Assembly (NCBI GenBank): GCA_014529385.2
Contig: CM043945.1
Coordinates: 96,204,612 to 96,268,611 of the forward strand
Origin: Adiantum capillus-veneris
Lineage: Eukaryota; Streptophyta; Polypodiopsida; Polypodiales; Pteridaceae
Direction: 5' to 3'
Length of the DNA stretch: 64,000 nt
Shown here: piece after piece, positions 10,440-21,896 of the stretch
Layout of the letters: each line of letters opens with the position of its first letter
How positions within the stretch are numbered: position 1 is the stretch's first letter
Made by a program: the position numbers and the translations under genes
The notes under the pieces: model-generated
What the model saw: the letters and a program-made list of their open reading frames with translations, nothing else
What the model was told of the DNA's origin: nothing
Databases searched by the model: none

Positions 10440-10512
10440 CTGAATAGTTGAGAACATTCGAAAGGCCCGATCATGACCTGCAGAAAGAATATGCCTTCCA
10501 CTTCCATAGTAC
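10440..10512 (-). CDS. UTP21: UTP21/WDR36 exon (third visible), 3' side of the giant intron
   Basis: This 73-nt exon starts with the third base of a codon split by the upstream intron and ends in phase 0. Acceptor TTTGAAG precedes 10512, with a plausible branch sequence TGCTAAATGAC about 25 nt upstream. Donor GTACTAAG follows 10440. It encodes YYGSGRHILSAGHDRAFRMF followed by STIQ, matching the UTP21 WD40 blade 'FYGNGRHILSAGQDRAFRLFSVIQ'. The exon that must precede it (ending SAPPAFM plus the first two bases of the split Arg codon) is 49.6 kb away at 60083-60165, and the two join without loss of frame. Confidence 0.93.
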
Positions 10513-11034
10513 CTTCAAAGTGTTGTCCAATGTCATTTAGCATAGGCAGCAACATGCATAGATTATAAGATACTACAATGAGCGTTTAATATAAGAAAAC
10601 AACAGCAAATCACAAACGATAGCATCCCTATCATACCAGCTGAAACATGAGTCACGTCATGGAGCCTATCCATGCATCAAATCTGAAACATTGTTTGATA
10701 CAATGGTCTTGTATCATCAGCACAAAATTCTCTGTTGGGAAATGCATGTTATGGTTGGGACTCACACCTTTTAACTACCAGAGTATGCCACAAAATAGTG
10801 ACGTGTCACGACTATCCAACAGGAGCAGAGTAGAAGACAACTGGATGTGGAACTCAACGCCCAAGTTACAGCACAGCTGCCTGCAAATCGCACCTCACGG
10901 GTGCTGACATGGTAGCTGTACGGATTGCTGATGTGGCAGTTGGACACTGAAAATGTGTTTTTGGGTGCCACAATATGAAAGCCGTTTTTGGATACTTTCA
11001 GGCATTAATTAGTAATATCATATGATTTGTGTGC
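10513..11034. other. Intronic sequence without recognisable gene
   Basis: About 520 bp between the giant-intron acceptor and the LINE-1 tail. It has short LTR-like phrases (GACGTGTCACGAC, GATGTGGCAG) but no boundaries, and no ORF with a recognisable product. Confidence 0.6.
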
Positions 11035-11177
11035 TTTTTTTTTTCGAGAAAAAGATCCTTCTATAAGTTCATGAAACTGCCCATAGGGCTACAACCACCT
11101 TTGCAAAAGGTGGCTACAACAATCATGATGGGGAGACTCTCCCAATGAAAAAACAGCATATGTACAATGAGGCTAAA

Positions 11178-14100
11178 TCAAGAGATGGGAGGAGGGAAAA
11201 GCCACACAGGTGGACGGTAGTGCCATCTGAGCACACCCTTGACCATGGTGAAAAAAGGCCCAAGACGCCAGAGTCGAAGGAAAGCCTCTCTGCGCTCCCG
11301 CATGCGGTTGGAGCTGCCCTGTAGTCTCTCAAACTGTCCTCTGAGAGTATGGATCAGCTCTAGCCAAAGATCCCGAACAGTCTCTGTTGGTGGTACAGGG
11401 CGAGCCTCGAAGATGCAAAACCAGTGTGTCATGCCGCTGATGAGCTCCCAACACTCCTCTCTCTCACTGCACCACTCCTTGGAGTAAGCTCTGTAGCAGG
11501 CTGGAGTGAAGGTCAACCCCCCTACATCACCATGATCCTGCTGGTGGATGATAGCTCAAACTGAAGTGCTGGCCGTCCCGTGACAGTAGACCAAGCAGCT
11601 GCCCCCCAAGTGTACTGCCGAGCTGTGGAAAGAGCTGGCATCAGTCGGAGAACACGAAGCCACACCTGCTGTGCCAAAGGACAGTCCCAAAGAGAGTGAA
11701 GCTGACTCTCCACAAGATGGTCACAAGCTGCACATGCGGCCGAGAGACCACTATGTACAAGCCAGCTCCCAACTGCTGTAGCTCGGTGTGCAACCAGCCA
11801 CTGGAACAAAGTGACTCGCCTCCGCTGTCTGGAGTCCCACAACCTCTCCCAAAAAGATGCCAAGAACTCAGTTGTGAGACCCTCCTCCTGCCAATGAGGT
11901 GTTGCAGCAGGACGAGCCTCTCTCTATGCTGCAAGTATGTGACGTCCCAGTCGAACAGTGTACTAAAAGAAAGGGACACCTGGATGGTCTGCTGAGGAGA
12001 AAGGGTCCCTCCAAAGCCACTCTCCAGGATCCCACTGTACTCGTGCCAGTGGACAACTCTCCCAAGCCCACAGTCTCGAGTGGCCAGTCTCAAGAGCTGT
12101 TGGGTCGGATCTATGACACAAGTCCTCCCACAGATGCCCACCACTCGGATCCTCTGGAAACAGCACTCTACCACCTGTGGGGCCTCTACTGCAACTCTGT
12201 GTAAGCGTCCCTCACCCTGTAGCTCGAAAAACAGGGAGGGTACAATCTCTGAGCAAGCCCGAACTAAGATGATAACCTCCAGTCGCATGAAGGCTCCCAT
12301 CCATCTAGGCGCTGCTGACTCCAGAGGTGTGAGCCACTCAGCTGGTACAGCCTCTGAGATGTCCTGACACATACTTTGCAAGTTTGCACCCCTCTCATGC
12401 CCTGTAGCTGAATGCCCTAAAGCTCCTCTGACAAGCCTGAAAACTATAGCCAGTCACCTAAAGAGCGTGTTGGACCCTCTGCCATGGAACCCCAGGAAAC
12501 ATGAGGCCGACTACCAACCAAGTGGCCTCTCTAAGTTCTAACCATGGGGTTCCAAACAAGTGGTCTCAGGCGCTCCTCCGTGCAAGTAGGCTGACGCTAC
12601 TCCAGGCCTCTCCGAAGTAGCTCCCAAGATCGGAGTAGACTCATAGCGAAGCGGTCCTCCAGTCTCCTGCTCAAGCCAACTCTGCGCATCTCTGTGAAAA
12701 TCCATCTAAGTCGAGGGTCGCCAGGGGCCTCCAGCCTAAGGGACCCTAGCACTAAGCCGTTGAAGCAAGAACTCCTTCCAGGCCTCCTCTCCTAGAAGAA
12801 GTCCTCTGACGATAAACTTCCCAAGAAGGGCTCTGCTCTGCTATGCTGGGTCTATGATCCCCAATCCTCCCTGAGAACAAGGAAGAGTGATGACATGCCA
12901 TGCCACTTTGGCCCAGGCTATCTGAGTGTCACGCCCTGACCAAAGGAAGTTCCTAGTCAGCCTCTCAACCTGGCTGATACAAGAACTCGAAAAGATCCAA
13001 CAAGAAGTGATGTACCACATAGTAGCCAGCAACACCTGGTTGGCCACTACAACTCTGCCTGCCAGAGAAAGTCATGCGGAGCTCCAATGTAACAACTTCC
13101 TCCTAATAGAGAGGAGGGGAGCAATCTCCTGCTCGGGAGACAAGTCCAAACCAATCTGACAGCCCAAATACCGAACTGCAGTCCCTTGGGGAATCCACCT
13201 GAAACCCTCACCTGGCATCCAATCAAGCGTAGGAGCACTACCAATCGAGAAATCCATTGTCTTTCTCCAGTTGATCAATGTGCCTGATGCACAACAAAAA
13301 GTCTCAAGAGTCTGCTCACACCTGTGAAGGTTTGCCTCCTGGCTATCCAAGTACAAGGCTGAGTCGTCTACAAACTAAGCGTCCAGTAGCCACGTAAACC
13401 AACCTGCTGTGAAACCAAAAACTTGCTTATCGCCTCAGCATAGAACAGAGAGAGGAAGGGGGCAAGAGGGCAGCCCTGTCTGACCGAACGTGTGAGCATG
13501 AAACGATCACCTCTACCTCCTGACAAAAGTATCTCACTGTGTGTCGTCTGTTCAAAGCTGACACCCCTCTGGTCCAAGCATCTGAAAAGCCCATCTTGGG
13601 TAGAGTGCCCTCCAAAAAGTCCCACTCAACTCTGTCGTAGGCCTTCTCAAAATCGAGAAGAAGAATCACCAGATCCTCACCACGGAGCCGCGCAACGGCA
13701 GAAGCCTCCCAAAAAGTAAAGATGTTCTCAAGGATACTACGCTCCTTGACAAAACCTGTCTGTGTCCCATGTATAATGCTTTCTAGAAGTGGCTGGATCC
13801 TCAAACTCAGAGCCTTGGCAAGAATTTTGTAGAGTGAGTTGAGGATGGTGATGGGGCGCCACAATCGAATCTCATCCAAGGAGCCACCCTCCTTGGGAAT
13901 GAGGTAAATCAGGCCCTCACTCATGCTGTCAGGCATCTCTCCTGTGTGCAGGATGAACTGAAAAGCACTACAAAGATCTGAGCCAAGCAAGTCCCAGTAC
14001 TCCAAGGAAAAGCTGGGAGTCAAGCCATCCTCACCTAGACAGCTACCATGGGGGAGTTCTCTAAGAGCCGTGTGTAGCTTCTCTAGCTGAAGAGGCAGCT

Positions 14101-15470
14101 CAAGCCTCTGGCGCATCTCCTCAGTCACAAGACAAGGCATCTGTGCCCACACCTGCTCTCTGCATGCATCCTGATGCTCTGACTGAGGCTCTGCAAACAG
14201 TAGATTACGGTAGAAGTCAGTAGCGACTGCACGCATCTCCTCCGGCTCTAAAGCAACTGACCTGTCGGGCCTCCTCAACTAGCTGACCTTGGCATGCATA
14301 TGCCGGGGTCCCACTGCCTCAAAGAAAGCGCCTGTCACTCTGTCACCCACCTGGGTCCACTGAGATGCATGTCAATGGAAAGCAAACTCATGGCGCCTCT
14401 CCTCTGTCCTGACCAGCTCCTGGCGAGCCTGCTGTAACTGCTCCTCCACCCAAGGACTGTCTGGATGCTGCTCCTGCATCCTCTGCAAGGAAGAAACGCC
14501 CCATCGGAGACACTGCTCCTCCTCTCTCGCTGCACCCAGGCGAGCCGAAGACTCCTGAAGAAAGAGTCGACTAAGCTGAGCAAGTCCTGAGGCCACTCTG
14601 TCAGCCCGAGACTCCTGCATGTCTAAGCTCTCTATCCAAAGAGCCTCCTCTCGCTCTCTAAGCGCTGAGTCCAGCAAGACCCTCTCTGGGATGCGTAGCA
14701 TCGTGCTCCCCCTCCTCTGCCGATCAGTCACTGTAAGGATCACTAGTGCATGGTCCGAAAAGGAAGTCCCTGCCAGAATGCCAACTATCCCACCCAAGTC
14801 ACAGAAGTGGTACCTAGTGTAGAAGCGATCTATCAGAGATAGATTCACGCCTCCCACTCTGCGGTCCGAACGAGAGAAGGCCTGGCTATCTGGGGGCCTC
14901 ACAAAGCTAGAATGTTGCCACACATCTGAAACCCACAGAGTCATACAAAACCTCTCCCAAGCTGCCAGCTCAACTCCATGCACAGTAGTATGGCTACCAC
15001 CAATCCTATCAGAGGGTTCCTCCAACATGTTGAAGTCACCCCCTATGCACCATTGCTTTGCCTGTGGCAAAGACTCAACAATCTGAGACCAAAACTCTGC
15101 ATGTGCATTCGCCACATTGAGCGCATAGATGTTCAGGAAGCCCACGAGACAACCCTGAACGTGCATAGTGATCCACTAGGCCCTGCTTGGCACAATAATC
15201 CGTCTTCCCACAATGGCTTGCTGCAAAGAATCCGCAATAGTCATACATACCCCGCCCTAGATGGCTCCAGGTCCAAATGCAGCTGCCCAAAAAGTCTCAT
15301 ATCGTCCATGCAAAAGCTGACCACAACGTCTAATGTGGCTCTCACACAGATGATGCTCCTGTAGCATAAGAAGGTCCAAGGCATCGTTGAAGCTCCTGAC
15401 GCAGTCGGCCCCTCTGACACTGAAACTGGGGCCCACCTAATCCCTGTATGTTCCATGAGACGATCCTCAT
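11178..15470 (-). pseudogene. LINE-1 ORF2: AP endonuclease, reverse transcriptase, zf-RVT
   Basis: ORF2 probably starts at the ATG at 15470-15468, which gives MRIVSWNIQGLG, the usual start of the L1-type endonuclease. The endonuclease continues in 15166-14372 (IGGDFNML, NLSLIDRFYTRYHF, FSDHALV). The RT follows in 14278-13427 (GEDGLTPSF, LIYLIPKEGG, RPITILNSLYKILAK, LDFEKAYDRVEWDFL, TRSVRQGCPLAP). Near 13375 the catalytic box reads FVDD just after an in-frame TAG, with local deletion compared with LINE-2. The zinc-binding domain (FQWLVAHRATAVGSWL, CAACDHLVESQLHSLWDC) lies in 11800-11650. The C-terminus ends VWLFPPPIS at 11178. Several frame breaks make it non-functional. Confidence 0.88.
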
Positions 15471-15653
15471 GAGGAGCGAGAGAGAACTGATTCTGCCGCA
15501 GCAACTAATCGTGCTATCTTCCAGGCAGGCTTGGATGGGGAGTAATCCGCATCCGAGCGTCCTCGAGATAGGCGTGACTGCAAAGAGTGTCTAGCCCAAG
15601 CCCAAGAAGACCGGGCCGTGCATAAAGCAACCTCCTCTGTCCAAGAGTCCTCA

Positions 15654-17134
15654 TGAAACCGGCCCGTGAGGCGGTAGGCTTTGGCTTTCACCCGAAATTC
15701 TTTACTTTAGACACACACACAGAGAACATGCAAAGGAAGCCTGTGACGGGAATTAACACTTAAATTCACACACGGCTCGAAAGCTAGAATGCCCCAAGCA
15801 AACGTCGATAACCTGTAGGCCCCAAAATTGGCGCCCCTTTCGGTATTTCTTTATACTTTGAGAGGGTAAATTACAAAATAGAGTCCTGGGAATCCTTTAC
15901 CTGTATCCCACTAGATACTACCTGGTTTGGCCAAATTTCGGCAAAATAACAGCCCCAAAACTTGCGCGAAACCAATTCCCCTACTAAAACTCACTTCCAC
16001 TGACATATACCCTCTGATTCTTGCCCAAAAACAATAAATTCAGCAAGCTGTATTTACTGGTTTTTGCTCTGTTTTCAGCCCCAAACAGTCACCTAGCTGT
16101 CCTCTGCCAGTGGGGCACGATTCCCAAGGGTTCTGACATGGCGTCCGTATGGCTGAAAAACAGTCATTTAACAGCGCATACACAGCGCTGATTTTGCACC
16201 TGTACAGTGAGGTTATGACCCGCACCGGTGCCTGCTTTGGAGTAGCAGTTAGCAACCCCTGTTCCTGCTCAAAGAGGCTCTTGCCTCAGCACAAAAGCAT
16301 GAACCCACACAGTTGTACATCAGTCAAATGAAGAGCCAACCGAGGGGCATCACATAATTGTACGTAGGGGGGAGAGAGAGCAATGTGTAGAGTGCAGGGC
16401 ATCACTCCTAGCACCACACTGTACATGAGAGGGAAAGAAAGCACTCCATAGCTCTTAACCTGTGACAAAAACCAAAATGAGGCCTCTACCAGCATAAAAT
16501 TCAGCGCCCATTTTTCTGTACGAGGCAAGTCAATGAAAATCTGCCACTTGGCGCATTTACAAGCATTTTCCTGTTTCAGGTTTGCCGCTTAAAAATCTCC
16601 CGACTGGTTGCCCAGTTGACTTCGCAGCAGAGTTGTAAAATGTTCCCCTAGTCATACCGGAGGTAATGACGCGAACACATTTCACGGCCCAAAATAGCAG
16701 TTCCCTAAATTTTAGGAAATGATTATGTTGGGCTCTCACTGGTCATCTGACCGTCTATCCTCATTGGGACCGCATCCAAAAGTGCAACGTGGCCCAACTA
16801 TCGGATACTTTCTGTTGGTAGTCCCACCTTGACTTTATGCCTTTATTGAGTTCACTTCCTAGTATCCACCAACTTGTTAAGTGCGACGGGGGGACCTACA
16901 TGATCTTGCTATGAGCCTAGACATCCTCTTACTATACGAATTCTAGTGCCGACCACTTCCCGTCTGTGGGTGAAACTACCTTTCACATTCGCCATACAAT
17001 GTCCGACCGTTTGCTACTTCAAAAAGAGGGTCTCAAAAATAAAACAAAAATCACATTGGAAAGAAACCAACAACTAAGGTTAGCAGTTGCCACGTCCTCG
17101 TGACATAGTCAACAGCTGCCACGTCCTTGTGACA
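15654..17134 (-). mobile_element. Solo LTR, 1481 bp, with 5-bp target duplication CCTCA
   Basis: On the plus strand it begins TGAAACCGGCC and ends CTTGTGACA, flanked by CCTCA at 15649-15653 and 17135-17139. It matches, in reverse, the 3' LTR of Gy-G (45451-46927), so it is a solo LTR of that family in minus orientation. The R-region motif is at 15830-15854 on the minus strand. A duplicated CACGTCCTYGTGACA phrase at 17091-17105 and 17120-17134 marks a small repeat at its U3 start. It sits between ORF1 and ORF2 of LINE-1. Confidence 0.95.
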
Positions 17135-17289
17135 CCTCATGTATGTGTACATAGCATGGCAGACTTTGCGTGTCAGCAAAAAAGTGAACCACAATGTGTC
17201 TACATCCTGCTACATCTGGAGGTGTCACAACAAACTTGGCCAATGGCCAAAGAGTCTGAAGCACGTCTGTAACCCCTAGGTCTCCCATG

Positions 17290-18507
17290 TGATCAGAGGG
17301 GGGGAACTCAAGGGGAGGAGGGGCTGTCGAGGGAGAGATTGAGGCGGAGGCTGGAGCAAGGACCTCGTCCTGCTGAAGAGGGTCAAATCGGCTCCTCGTG
17401 GGAACCCACTGCTGCTGGGCAGGAGCCTGAGGACCACTCTGAGTGCAAGCTGGCGCGGTGGCCCCTGCCGACGTCGACCACGAACCTGTTGCCAGCCCTC
17501 CTCCGCTTCAACCCCAGGCTCGGAGGGTGGCTCTGCCGGAGTACTCTGTGCCTCTGCCTACTGCTGCTGGCCAGCCCTTGAGGGCTAGGGCTAGGCCTGT
17601 GGTGTAGGTCGGGGTCTCCTCTGTGGACAGGCCTTCGCAAGATGGCCCATCTGTCGACAAATGAAACACTGGATCGGGAGGCCCGAATATTCCACGCTCT
17701 GTTGGAACCAACCCCCACTCACCTGAGGAAGTAGGATGACCTTCGGGAGAGTGGGTGTGTCCCTAACCAGAACACGTACTGAGGGAATGCCCGCCGCCTT
17801 GGCAGCTACTGAGGCTGTCATGCGAGGTGTCTCCAGGACGGTCCCAATCTCTGAGCCCATCCTGGACAAAAGTGGTAGGTACTCCCTCCTCAAACCAAGC
17901 AAGCAGACGGAGATGAGAAGGTCTACCTCCTCTACCAGAACATTTGAAGCTGGGTCAAAACCATGTCTCCACTGTCGAAAGTAGGCTCGAGCTACTCGGA
18001 TGGTCAGGGGCTCATCGCAATGACCTTGGACGCCATCTCGGAGGTCTCAAACTTTATCTAATAGTAGCCGCGTCTGAAGAACTGAACGTCCAAGATCTTG
18101 CCCACCTCTGCAAGAAGGCGGGCCTGAAGAAGATCACGTAGCTCTCCTCTGCTCGGTCTGGTGCCGAGAATTTTGCAGATGACGGAAGTCACCTACAGGC
18201 GTTCCATCTCTGCAGCTAGTCTCGCTTGCTCTATGTGTGAGAGAGCAAGTTGAATAGTGAGCTCAGCGGAGTCAGGCGAGGGGACTTCATTGGAGTCCCT
18301 CTGTGGCGAAGCTTGAGCCTCCATCTGTGTCTGCTGCTGTGAAGAAAAGGCGGAGAAGCGTCGACGAACGGGGAAAGCTCCCTCTTGTTGGTTCATTTTC
18401 ATTGAGGACGACGAATAATGGGGCATAGTCCTGACCCCACCATTTCTTCTCGGTCTACCATCTCCGCTTGTAGCAGACGCGTGGTTGGGTTTGAGAGACC
18501 CCAGCAA
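17290..18507 (-). pseudogene. LINE-1 ORF1: DUF4283-like RNA-binding protein with zinc knuckle
   Basis: Minus-strand pieces at 18507-18193, about 18140-17900 and 17902-17591. After a Gln/Ser-rich N-terminus, a central segment resembles the DUF4283-type domain of plant LINE ORF1 proteins (ILDVQFFRRGYY, VARAYFRQWRHGFDP). It is followed by a CCHC knuckle CFICRQMGHLAKAC near 17665. These proteins coat LINE RNA. A stop and frameshifts divide the pieces, and the region 17290-17590 after the knuckle is Pro/Arg-rich and poorly conserved. The first Met is uncertain. Confidence 0.75.
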
Positions 18508-18548
18508 AACGGGAGTGCCCTCACCGAAAAATCAACGTAGGGGTAAAT

Positions 18549-19105
18549 TGTGACCAGTCAGTGACGTGGCACCATCAAGTTCTCACCAATGGAATAGATC
18601 TCGGTCGAGGGGCTTGAACCCTAGAAGAAGAAGAACACACAGAAGACTTTACCAACTTATTAAAGATGGCCGAGAGGCCTAAAAGATCAAGAGGGGTTAG
18701 GATTGAAAATCCCAACCCGATTATCTTATAGAACCTTGGCCGAGGGGCCTAAAACATGAATAAAGAAGTTGCTTTTAAACTTACGTGCTTTTCATGTACA
18801 GCTTTTGAGTTTGGGCCAAAGGCCTTTAAATATGTGACGAGGGGTCTCCCTTTGGCATTATTCTACCGCGTGGAGAAGCAAAGGAAAGGCTCAAAAATTG
18901 TACCTTCGTGAATTGATAATAAAGAAATACCGATAGGGACGCTAGTCTGTGGCGTCTAGGGGGTGGAACTCCGCCACTCTGTATCTCGCATGGGTTCTCT
19001 CTATCTTTCTCTTTGAAGTTGTTTTGAAGTACTAAAAGTGTTGCCAAGTGTGTAGATTGCAAAATATCTCCGTGTTTCCCTTTCGATCCGTCGTCAGAAG
19101 TTACT
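18549..19105 (+). repeat. Orphan 5' LTR (Gy-I)
   Basis: It begins TGTGACCAGTCAGTGACG and ends close to GAAGTTACTA just before a primer site at 19110-19122 (TGGTATCAAAGCA). It carries the shared R motif ATAATAAAGAAATACCG at about 18918 and the U5 box GTGGAACTCCGCCAC near 18963. The 3' boundary is accurate to about 10 bases. Confidence 0.75.
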
Positions 19106-19560
19106 AAAGTGGTATCAAAGCACAACTTGCTTCCTTGCCCTCTGCAAATCTACCAACATGGATGGAAAACATGGAGATATACACAATTGTCTTTTCTTTC
19201 CTTTTTCAAGAGGAAAACTGGTTCTATGTCAACCTACAGATGGGAGCTATAAGGTGGGATGAAGAAGAAACGACAAGAGGAGGAGAAGAAGAAACAGAAG
19301 TTCCTTTTCGCCCTAAGAAGCTCTAATAACATGCTTTTTGATGTTTTTCTATATTGCAAAGGCCTCTAAAAATCTCTTCAGCCGTTCAGAACTTGGATAC
19401 GCAACAGAAGTCAAAGTTGATCCTCTCGATGAGCTCTACGCATTGACGCAAACGGATTTTGATTTTGAGGACTTTGGAAAATTAGGGTTTCTAGCAGCAA
19501 ATTAGGGTTTTTGCAAAAACTTTCAGCATGTGTTAAATTAATGTTTCTGGAAGCTCTTGT
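19106..19560 (+). mobile_element. Gy-I 5' internal fragment, truncated
   Basis: After the primer site TGGTATCAAAGCA (19110-19122) comes a leader and a short frame at about 19156-19326 (from MENMEIYT to VPFRPKKL, acidic) with no domain I recognise. The next 230 bp are non-coding and AGGGTTT-rich. The element then stops where the LINE-2 3' end begins at 19562, so the rest of it is lost. Confidence 0.55.
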
Positions 19561-19934
19561 TCTTTTTTTTTGCAAGAAAAAGATCCTTCCATTAGGTAAT
19601 AAAATTGCCCATGGGGAGACTCTCCCCATGAGAAGACAAGATATGTGAAGTGAGGGCTAGATCAAGAGATAGGAGGACGAAACAACCACACTAGTGGCCA
19701 GTCATGCCATCTAGGCACACCCTGAACCATGGTGAAGAAGGGCCATGGGCGCCAAAATCGCAAAAAGGCCTCACGGCGCTCCTGCATGCGGTCGGAGCTG
19801 CCCTGAAGTCTCTCAAACTGGCTCCTAAGTGTATGTACTATGGATCAGCTCCACCCATATGTCACGAACGATCTCTACCGGTGGGACAAGATGAGCCTCA
19901 AAGATGCGAAAGCAGCGGGCTCGCTAGATGAAAC

Positions 19935-20270
19935 CCATACCAAGAAAGTGACTCGCATCTCCCAAATCTTTCATAAAACACTGCGTGCTAAGTGACTTCT
20001 ATAAGATGGCAATCTCATCTTTGGACTTCCCAGCAATGAGTATATCATCGACATAAAGTATCAAGATGACAAGTGAACCATCGTTCAACTTCCAAGTATA
20101 CAAGCAGTGATCTTCCTAGCTCCATTCATACCCTTGGGACTGCATTTACTTCTCAAACTTCATGTATCACTACCTTGAGCCTTGTTTTAGGCCATAGAAT
20201 GCCTCATGCAATCTACATACCAATTTTGCCCTCCTAGCTTCTCAAGTTTGACTTCAAAACCCTCTAAAAA
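19935..20270 (-). mobile_element. Ty1/copia reverse transcriptase fragment
   Basis: The minus strand encodes, with stops, a copia RT segment: ALYGLKQGSRYYMKFEK, then LNDGSLVILILYVDDILIAG, then KSKDEIAIL and FMKDLGDASHFLGM. The YVDD catalytic box is intact near 20050. No LTRs are attached. It interrupts LINE-2, so it is a fragment that was inserted or captured there. Confidence 0.85.
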
Positions 20271-20507
20271 TGAGCTCCCAGCACCACTCTCTATCACTTC
20301 ACCACTCCCAAAGAATGAGCTCTCTTGCGGGCTGGAGTGCAAGCCTGCCCTCCTGAATCACTACCATCTTGCTCGCAAAAGCCATCTCAAATTGAAGCGT
20401 TGGGCCCGTGAGTGTGGACCAAGCTGCAGCACCCAAGTGTATTGGCTGGCTGTAGAAAGTGAGGGCATCAGCCAAAGAATCCGAAGCCAAACCTGCTATG
20501 CCATGGG
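20271..20507 (-). pseudogene. LINE-2 ORF2 segment (3' part)
   Basis: Homologous to LINE-1 11440-11670, the region after the RT zinc-binding domain (LGAAAWSTLTGPTLQFEMAF). It ends at ATGGG, the target site of Gy-B. No full domain survives. Confidence 0.75.
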
Positions 20508-21066
20508 TGTAACAAACTTGGACACCCCAAGTCAAGATTCTATCATGACACAAAAGAGATTCACTTCACAGACAGTTTACAAAGTTGACACGGCCCGACG
20601 TAGTTCCGTGCCTAGAGGTATTGGCCCCAGAGACTGGCGCCCCTTTTGGTATTTCTTTTTGTATTAATCTGTGTTCAAAGTACAAGAGAGCGGGTAGGTG
20701 CTGACTCTTAGACTTTGCGTCTAGATGCTCTGAGAAGTGAGGCCCTGCCCACTAATTTATAAGTACAAGCGATGCCCCAAAAGCAGAGCCCCAAAAATTC
20801 TAAATTCAAAAGCTTATAATCTGCAAAAGCAATTGTCCCAAAAGCTGCCATAAAAAGCTATCAGCGCGTTTCGCGGAATCTGTCCGTACAGTCAGCGTAA
20901 AACGCAGAGATCCGTAGAGCCAATGTCAACAAGTCAGCGTGATTTTTGGGTATCCATACAGCAAGGCAGCATGCTGTGATTAATTGCTATGTGTCCCCGG
21001 GGTCCCCTCATCACTGGCCACAAGTTGGGACAACTTTTAGGGTTGCCACATCACCAATTTGTGACA
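20508..21066 (-). repeat. Gy-B 3' LTR (559 bp)
   Basis: On the plus strand TGTAACAAACTTGG to AATTTGTGACA. It carries the R motif (minus) at about 20636-20660. The polypurine tract follows at 21067-21083. The LTRs of Gy-K and Gy-H are diverged relatives. Confidence 0.92.
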
Positions 21067-21145
21067 TACCCCCCTCTTGAAAGAATTGTAATCGCCATCA
21101 ATTACGCCTGCAAAAACAGACAGAGGCCATAAACTGTCTTAGTAG

Positions 21146-21765
21146 TAGTGTGACATGAAATGTTTCGGGGTTTCGTGCGTTTCGGGGTTTCGAGGTTTCT
21201 GAAAACGTTTCGTTTCAGAGCTCAGAGAAAGCAAAACATAGGTTTCGTTTTACATGTATGTACTTATAATTATACATTGAATATACATACAATTCACCTA
21301 TCAAGACATGTGAAATACCAAAATCTAGATGTGAGACTTGAGTCACGAGTGAACAAGGTAAGAGCTGAAATTGAAATACCTAGCCAAGCCAAAACCATGA
21401 TAAATTACAACAGTAAAACAAATAACAATGTCTAAACTCATGTTCTCAAAACAAGAATCAGGACTCAAATCAAACCAGAAGTTCCTAATACATGATCTGA
21501 ATCTTGAGTCCTAACCAAAAGACCAATAATACATGAGTTGAGTTTTGGCCATACTACATAAAATGCCCAAATATCAATAAGAAATTAGCTAGAGTCCTCC
21601 TCATAAAGCTTTGTAATGGGTTTAAAAGTCCTAAAACACCCGTTTTGGGTCAGCAAGTCAAAAGGGGAGAAATAAAAAAACATCCTCTCGTTTCGCCCAT
21701 TTCACCGAAACGTTTCGGCCGTTTCGCCGTTTCGAAGGGCCGAAACGCGTTTTTATGTCACAGTG
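21146..21765. mobile_element. hAT-like MITE, 620 bp, 8-bp target duplication CTTAGTAG
   Basis: The exact 8-bp repeat CTTAGTAG at 21138-21145 and 21766-21773 flanks a sequence that starts TAGTGTGACATGAAA and ends TTTTATGTCACAGTG. The ends are imperfect inverted repeats around TGTGACAT, and both are rich in GTTTCG/CGAAAC. An 8-bp duplication and such ends fit a non-autonomous hAT transposon; no transposase is encoded. It interrupts the 3' untranslated region of Gy-B: the flanking sequence rejoins as in Gy-H and Gy-K. A second copy is at 49081. Confidence 0.85.
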
Positions 21766-21896
21766 CTTAGTAGACACTGACTGTTACTATCGACGCACTA
21801 GACACAACACATCTAGCACATGTACCAATCGACAGTCACATCACCGGGCATCACATGACAAATCACATTCAAATTCATTCCAAATCTTTGACCATA

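Larger units (their letters stand above)
11035..18548 (-). mobile_element. LINE-1: nearly full-length non-LTR retrotransposon, interrupted by a solo LTR
   Basis: On the minus strand it runs from about 18548 to an A-tail at 11045-11035 that follows GGATCTTTTTCTCG. It has ORF1 with a nucleic-acid binding domain and zinc knuckle (about 18507-17300), then ORF2 with endonuclease, reverse transcriptase and RT zinc-binding domain (15470-11178). A 1481-bp solo LTR (15654-17134) plus target duplication separates the ORFs. Without it the element is about 6.0 kb, typical of plant L1-type LINEs. Its copies LINE-2 and LINE-3 in this window allow the deletions in each to be seen. Frameshifts and stops in ORF2 make it inactive. 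Confidence 0.88.

Noticed and set aside
9862-10512. UTP21 exons as a processed or broken pseudogene
   Set aside because: All five exons are open, have GT/AG borders and correct phases; a retrocopy would lack introns. Function is still not proven.
10647-10907. Plus-strand 86-codon ORF
   Set aside because: No recognisable domain and opposite to the host gene; open frames of this size are expected by chance in 64 kb.
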